64,000 bases of DNA, taken from assembly GCA_900073065.1 (NCBI GenBank), contig FJOG01000015.1, positions 1,444,119 through 1,508,118 on the forward strand, given 5' to 3'. The notes under the pieces were generated by a model. The model was given only the letters and a program-made list of their open reading frames with translations, made no database searches and was not told where the DNA came from. Positions 57,921-64,000 of the stretch are shown in pieces. Made by a program: the position numbers and the translations under genes. Each line of letters begins with the position of its first letter. Positions within the stretch are counted from its first letter, which is position 1. The DNA comes from Phialocephala subalpina (taxonomy: Eukaryota > Ascomycota > Leotiomycetes > Helotiales > Mollisiaceae).

Positions 57921-59443
57921 TCATCCTTTAACCTCCATGGAAGTCTGGAAACCGTTTGTATCTAGTGATTCCGGAGAGTTTTTCGTTGGCTCCGCTACAA
58001 ACGTTTCGAATAAGAAATAGAGAAACAAATCAACGTCGCCCATTGTGCTCATAGCTCCCAAGCTGGCTCTTACTACACCTATTGGCTTCCCACGGAAAGG
58101 TGTAGAATTGCCGCAGTTGCATCCGGCAGCCCACGCACGCTTGAACTGCCAGGGCTTAATGTCAAGAGAGCTAGCAATTCCACCAGGGTTACAAAGTCCA
58201 CCAGATCGGAGATAAATGCCCTTTTCGCTTGCTAACTTCTCCACCTGTGAGTGCTCGACGTAAGTGCCGTCGGCTGTCATGACACTAAAGGCTATGGTTG
58301 CCCCTTGAGTTGTCGGATCAGAGTAGGGGTTTTTCCCTGGAACACTATCGTGATAGATTGCACAAAGTGGGCGACCATTCGAATAGGAAAGCTTTGAAAG
58401 GCCAACGTATAGACGTTGTACGAGAAATGATGTGTGCTGGGAGACTGTTTTCATAGATCCATAGAGCCTTTTGTGGTCGCTAATTGCACAGCCTAAAGCC
58501 ATAATGCTGTGGAATGGCAGCGTCCCATCTTCGAGTCCATCGTGTATCGTAGCATCCTTCCGTTTGACTGTCGGTTCGTGAAGTACTGTCAACATATCGA
58601 CAGTCCCACCACCAAAGTACTTTCTCCAGGATAGGATATAGCTCGATTGCTTGCGTACAATCAGCGCTCCTAGGTCCGGAAAGCCAAAGATCTTATAAAA
58701 TGCCACTACTGTAAAGTCTGGGGCAAATTCTGGATCACTGAAGTCTAACTGAGCAGTGGTCGCCAGGGCTGCAGCGTCAAGGAGTGAATACGTATCTTGG
58801 TGGAAAGACTGACGGAGCTGGCGTGTCCACGAGAACGGCAATCGTCGTCCTGTCATGTTCGATTGTCCTGGATATGCGAAAAGTCCCGGAATTCCACTAG
58901 CATTTGATAGTGTTTTAGGCGACTCGCGTCCTTGTAGCCAGTTTTCGACTTCCTCATCACTACTGAAGCAATGAGAACTTCCTTCCGCATACTCTCGTAC
59001 TCCTACCAAGCTAGTGTGCGAATCTTTGTGATAGCCATACCAAAAGGTTTTAGCAACTGAGCTGGCCAAAGCGAGATCTCGAAAGCTCTCTGCAACAAGC
59101 TTGATAGCAGCCGTGGTGTTGGCTGTGAAAACAAGTTCAAAATGCTCCGGATCGGCTCCGAGAAATTGTAACGCCTCTTCTCTCACTGCGTCTACCATGT
59201 GGCCTGACAATTTGGCTGGATAAGATCCGGAATGGGGATTCCCATACAAATTGGCGACCATCTTTGCAGAAAACTGTTCGACTAGTGTTTTCGAGTATAC
59301 AGTAGTCCCAGCATGGTCCAAGTATACGTTTCCTGCTGGCAGTCATCAGTAATTGAACATACTATCAAGATAAAGAGGCACAGACCCTTCATCATAGGAT
59401 ATTCATTATCGCGAAATACTTCCACAGAATTATTATACGCCAT
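57921..59443 (-). CDS. NifS-like PLP enzyme, molybdenum cofactor sulfurase N-domain
   Basis: Two exons (59443-59386, 59332-57921; intron 53 bases, GTCTGT donor, CAGCAG acceptor) give 489 residues. YLDHAGTTVYS at the start, ANTTAAIKLVAESF, VVAFYKIFGFPDLGALIV with the PLP-binding lysine, and RSGGLCNPGG with the likely persulfide cysteine match the aminotransferase-class-V domain of eukaryotic MoCo sulfurases. These enzymes take sulfur from cysteine and add it to the molybdenum cofactor of xanthine dehydrogenase and aldehyde oxidase. Full MoCo sulfurases are roughly 800 residues with a C-terminal MOSC domain; none is present here and the DNA downstream is AT-rich. So this is either a single-domain paralogue or a truncated gene. 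Reading frame intact. Confidence 0.85.
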
Positions 59444-61037
59444 GGCAATGGAGGAAAACGAAGATGTGGAAATGTATCGAAAATTGGCAACTACTTATTC
59501 CCGACACGGAAGATGTTGCTACAAAGGCTGAAGGGCGTAGAAAGAGGAAAAATGAGAAATAGGGATTTTTGAAATGAATAATTGTGAGAACTGATGAAGG
59601 GAGTTGATAGCGAATATCTCTACTTTAATATCAAAAAGAAACCATAGGAGGATTCCAGGCTACCGAGGTTCTTAATATTCAATAACTCTATATAGAAACT
59701 ATAATATAAATATACCGAGATATATTGAGTACAAATCTAATAAATTAAATAGCCTAAGAACGGTTAAAGGGATATATTATTCTAACTTTAATTTGTTTAA
59801 AAAAAGTACCGAAACGTTATCGAAGATGCAAAGGAAAATTATGAGGCATTTTGTAGATTAGTTATTATCGCAAACTCTGGTTTAGCTTTGCGGGGTAGAT
59901 AAGGTTTAAATACGCCGACTTTAAAAAAAGCACCGAAACACTATTGAAAAAGCAAGGGAAAATTGTGAGGTATTTTGTGGAAGACCATGCCAGTTTTGCG
60001 ATGATTGGGATTCTTTCCTAGTTGCCATTACGGAGTAAAGCGGGTCAAGCCGATCCCCTCCGCAAGTTTATCACGGCCCGATTTGATGTGAATCAGATAT
60101 AAAGACATGAAACGCTTACCCTGTACTTTGAGGCGCTAAACGAATACGATATTCTCAATAATAATATCGATATGAGTACCCGGTTGGTAATTGAAAACCT
60201 GGTTATTAGTTTCCGCGAACTTCCGAAAGCTCTATTGTAAGCTGCGTTTAAGGGCCTCAAACTTGTTCCCACAAAAGCTCGGTTAAATAGAAAGTCACGA
60301 GCAAATTCCCAAAAACTTACGAAATAGCTTTCCGAGATTTAGGCGATTCCCGTACATTTTCCCGAACTTTATACTACTTGATTGTAGCTCGAACGCACAT
60401 CTAAATAGGGCCTTATAAGGTTAATATGCGCAACTTACTCTATCATCCATACTAACTACGAATATTACCGCACCTACTAATTGAAACTATGATAGCGAGT
60501 TCTACAGTTAGTCAATAGCTTTATGATAATCATAATTCTGATTAGATTTTACATAAAACCTTTGTACAAGTGAGGACACGGGCAGAAATACGGCACCTAG
60601 CCCTGTACCTGCAACAGAATACAGGATCTTTAGTGACGGGATAATTTTTGTTGACAGGCCGCTTACGCAGCAATAGCTGCCACTCTTTGCCTAGGCTCAA
60701 TGCTTATCATGAAGCAAGCACTAATGGCTCATACTTAACTATGCTCTAGGTTTCGGTGGGTCGGAAGATGCCATGCACTTTGACAAAAGGTTGACGCATC
60801 AAAAAATCATCAGGACAGGAACCAAGAACCTTCTCCCTATCCTTCTCCATACGGTGATCTGCTGGTGCGGCAAGTCAGCCTGGAGACGGGACTTGGTCAA
60901 GGGGTACTTTAGAGGCCAGTAATGCAGAGTTTTGCTTAAAGGCTACATCTTGTCCCACATTTTGAGAAGACTTCTCCACTCCTCTGTTGTTAAGGCATTT
61001 CCCACTGTAACGTATACGTTCTTCTCTCCAGTAAAAC
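59444..61037. other. decayed repeat-rich region and sugar transporter promoter
   Basis: 59600-60560 is AT-rich and RIP-like, with a direct repeat (59797-59856 and 59920-59982) and a fragmentary frame around 60100-60240 (FEALNEYDILNNNIDM). From about 60700 the DNA is of normal composition and probably includes the transporter's promoter. Confidence 0.5.
59797..59982. repeat. two-copy direct repeat
   Basis: About 60 bases at 59797-59856 recur at 59920-59982 (both hold TTTAAAAAAAG then ACCGAAAC, GGAAAATT and GAGG followed by ATTTTGT), differing mainly by transitions. Spacing about 124 bases. Confidence 0.6.
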
Positions 61038-62872
61038 ATGTCTCTTCTTCGTGGACATAAGCTGTCCGTGGCTCAGATTGCCTTGATTGTAGCTCCCAGC
61101 TTTGTTTTATTTGGCTACAACCAGGCTGGTGTTGGTGGACTGTTGTCGGTAAGCTACGAACAGAGAGATCCCTTCTTTTTGGCTGGGCGAAAGAAAGGCC
61201 TAACTTGTTGAAAGCTCCCGGACTGGACCAAGACTTTCCCTGAGATCGACACTACCCACACTACTGGTGCTGTCAAAAGCCACAATGCGACAATTCAAGG
61301 CGTTGTGGTTGCTACCTTTGTACTTGGCGCCCTGACTGGCGCCTTGTGTTGCATGTACACTGGCGACATGTTTGGTCGCCGCAAGAATATTTTCATGGCA
61401 GCCGCTTTTACACTTATCGGTGAAATACTGTGCTCATCTTCTCATGCACTCCCACAATTCATTGTAGGTCGGACAACTATCGGACTTGGGACTGGTGTTC
61501 TCAGTGCCACGGTCCCTGTCTGGCAAGCTGAGTGTAGTTCTGCGGCCAATCGTGGAAAGCATGTTGTGCTTGATGGGCTGTTTATAACGTGAGTCTTAGT
61601 CTTTCTGCGACAGCTTTTGAGCGTAATTTCTAACTCTCTTTACTTAGGTTGGGATATACGCTCGAGTCATGGATCAATCTCGGAGCATCTCAAATCAAAG
61701 GGCCACATGAAGAAGCATCTTGGAGAATGCCGTTGGCAATTCCTATAGCATCCTCCATCATGCTGATGTCCTGCATCTTTCTTATGCCGGAGTCCCCTCG
61801 CTGTAAGCACGCGTTATGCAGGGTGATATCACCTAAGTAATCATCTAATCGTGAAAATAGGGCTCATTAAGGTCGGTCGTGTTGAGGAAGCGCGTGTTAA
61901 TCTATCGAAATTGAAGGATCTCCCTCTCAATAACTCCACTGTCATAGCGGAAGTAGAAGGCATCCAGTATTCATTGGAAGAGTCGACGGTGAAGAAAGCC
62001 AACATGGCAGCCATGTTTACCATGGGCCCAGAAAAGCTCTTCTACCGTTTCTGCCTCTGCATCGTGTTGCAATTCTACCAGCAGATGTCTGGAAGCAACT
62101 TGATCTCTGTCTATGCACCTGTCATCTTCCAGCAAAATCTCAAACTTAATGGCCAAACCTCGAGGATTCTGGCCGGAGGTACTCTGACGTGGAAATTCCT
62201 TTCGTCTTTTGTGGCATTCTTCACCATTGATCGATTTGGGCGCCGCGCCTTATTTATGTTCAGTGGTGTTGGGTGAGTTTCTATTATTGATTAATTCGTT
62301 TCTAGAAATACTAACTTCAAAATAGCATGGGTAGCTGTATGCTGGCCTTGGCTGTTGCGACTTCATTCCCTACTGACAACAAATCCGCGTCGATTGCGAG
62401 TGTATTCTTTATTTTCATGGTTAATCTCTTTCGAGCACCACAAATGGGAAATGGCTAAGAACATCTCACAGTTTAATTTCTTCGTACCCATTGGTTTCCT
62501 TGGGGCAAATTTCCTCTACTGTGCTGAGGTAGCACCAGTAAAGTTGCGTGTAAGTATGGCTTCCATCTCAACAGCCAACCACTGGCTCTGGTAAGTTCTT
62601 CCTTTTTCCGCAGCAGGTATTCCCTCACTTACCAACTCTCCTTTAGGAACTTCGTCGTGGTAATGGCCACACCGGTCGCCATCACCGATATTGGCTATCG
62701 CTACTTCATCCTCTTTGCGACCATCGGTTACTGCATTCCTCTCTCGGTCTATTTCTTCTACCCCGAGACTATGGGCCAGAGTCTAGAACAGATTGATGCT
62801 GTGTTCAGGGATAATAAAGGCCCCTTAGCAATTGTGAAGATGTCGAAATTGCTTCCGAAGAACGACATGTAG
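61038..62872 (+). CDS. MFS sugar transporter
   Basis: Seven exons (61038-61148, 61215-61588, 61648-61802, 61861-62272, 62326-62419, 62472-62590, 62647-62872; introns 52-66 bases) sum to 497 codons. Twelve membrane segments are expected; motifs of the sugar porter family are all in order: GYNQAGVGGLL, GDMFGRRKNIF, GRTTIGLGTG, PESPRW at a splice junction, FYQQMSGSNLISVYAP, DRFGRR, and PETMGQSLEQIDAVF near the C-terminus. The intron at 62420-62471 has an unusual GTTAAT donor but restores the conserved frame. It resembles fungal plasma-membrane hexose/disaccharide permeases; the sugar is not known. Gene intact. Confidence 0.88.
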
Positions 62873-64000
62873 AAGATTTTTGGTGAGAAGAATCAGGATT
62901 ATGCGAAGTAAATTATAGTATACGGAATATACTATCTAATCCCAATCCATCCCCTTGGATAGGCTATTATGGCAGGGCTATACGAGTTTCTCAAAAATCC
63001 TTATTTGTATTAAGTAGTTTCGGGGTTTATATTAGCCAAGTATCCTCTAATATATTAGGAGCGTTTTATTCTCTGAAAAACAATTAAATATCTTTGCCTA
63101 TTCTATTTATAAGCTTATTTTATATATAATTGATTATTTTACGTAATAATTATCGAATTAATTTAATTTATTAATTATAACAAAATAATTTATTATTAAG
63201 TACTCGTTTATTACTTTTTTATATTAAAACTAATTAATATTTGAATTAAATAAGAATAAATTAGGTTTTTTTTTGATAAATTGGATTAATTAGAATAAGA
63301 ATAAATTAGGAAATTTGAAGTTCAAATATTCAATTTTAATAATTTCTTTTTTGTAATTAAGAAAAGATAAAGTTATTATTATAATATTATTGGAATTTCT
63401 TTGATATAATTTATTAATTAATCGTATATATTTCAAAATATATATTCAAAATATTTATACCTAATTATATATTTCAATAATATATTAATAAAAATTTACA
63501 AAATTAATTTTCAATTTTTATTATTATGTAAATAATTTATATTTGTAATTTTAAGCTTTTTTATTAATAAATTAAAAAAATTATTCGAATATATTTTATA
63601 TATATTTTAAATATATAATTTGTTAATAAATTAAATTATATATAATATTTATAATTTTAATATATTTTCAAAATAAAATTTATTACGAATTTTAAAGTTC
63701 TTTATTCTTAATAATAATATTAAAATTTAATTAATAATAAGTTGGTAGATTGTTTGGGGAGAGTATATTTCTATGATGCTAAGTACCATAGTTCAGTTTC
63801 TCCATACCAACGATACCTCTGTTCGCTATTGGCAACTGCTGCAACTCATTGAACCACAACGATCGGACGATAGCCAATAAGCAGAGGAGCACAAGAGCAG
63901 AGAAAATTCATCGCATCTGACTTGCCTGGACGTGGTTCTTGTGTCCTCGGCTTTCAAGTTGATGAACATCTCGCTAGTTTTGGCAGGTGGTGATCGCATC
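62873..64000. other. very AT-rich tract and window end
   Basis: 63060-63740 is extremely AT-rich with only short runs of G or C and no frame; a likely RIP-consumed repeat block. From about 63,760 the composition becomes normal, but no gene is evident before the window ends. Confidence 0.6.

Noticed and set aside
63816..63887. Imperfect inverted repeat (CCTCTGTTCGCTATTGGC with GCCAATAAGCAGAGG)
   Set aside because: About 15 paired bases with gaps and no further sign of an element.
1..64000. tRNA or rRNA genes
   Set aside because: None recognised by eye; a covariance-model scan would be needed to exclude them.

Overview
The window reads as nuclear DNA of a filamentous ascomycete (Pezizomycotina). 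Genes carry short introns (about 41-91 bases, GTRNGT-type donors, CTNAC-like branch points). The families are typical of these fungi: NACHT-ankyrin STAND receptors, a HET-domain gene, FunK1 kinase relics, a cytochrome P450, DHA2 and sugar MFS transporters, and secreted S8, S28 and PL1 enzymes. AT-rich tracts with C-to-T/G-to-A decayed copies suggest repeat-induced point mutation (RIP). I cannot name the species from sequence alone.

Layout. 1-1.9 kb: 3' end of a NO VEIN/sacsin-like gene with a DUF3883-type C-terminus. 2-3.7 kb: decayed repeats. 3.9-12.5 kb: the most striking region, a gasdermin-like gene (3927-4778, minus), a subtilisin-like protease with a long N-terminal regulatory part (4978-8131, minus), and a C2H2-NACHT-ankyrin receptor transcribed divergently from the protease (8409-12280, plus). 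This order recalls the het-Q1/het-Q2 cell-death pair of Podospora with an NLR-like sensor attached. As sequenced, the protease has a one-base frameshift ahead of its catalytic domain, and the receptor has lost its last ankyrin repeats out of frame. 13-14.2 kb: FunK1 relic and a repeat shared with the 2.8-3.2 kb tract. 15.3-22.7 kb: ordinary genes (membrane glycoprotein, DHA2 transporter, S28 peptidase).

23.9-28 kb: a second receptor, HeLo-like-N/NACHT with near-identical 34-residue ankyrin repeats, lying between about 110-base inverted repeats. 28.2-31.1 kb: a HET-domain pseudogene. 31.8-32 kb: a Ty3/Gypsy pol fragment. 33.5-41.6 kb: secreted subtilase, unknown gene, P450 with two compensating indels, pectate-lyase-like enzyme. 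42-44 kb: decayed AT-rich DNA with gene remnants. 45.5-49.4 kb: one large four-exon Clr5-ankyrin gene. 49.4-57.5 kb: sparse, with small unknown genes, a PIR-like cell-wall pseudogene, a foldback element and another pseudogene. 57.9-62.9 kb: a NifS-like (MoCo sulfurase N-domain) gene and a seven-exon sugar transporter, then very AT-rich DNA.

Together the window mixes housekeeping and secretory genes with an unusual concentration of non-self-recognition and programmed-cell-death type genes, several broken, plus transposon debris. Several breaks are single-base indels, so raw-read or RNA evidence is needed to separate real pseudogenes from assembly errors.
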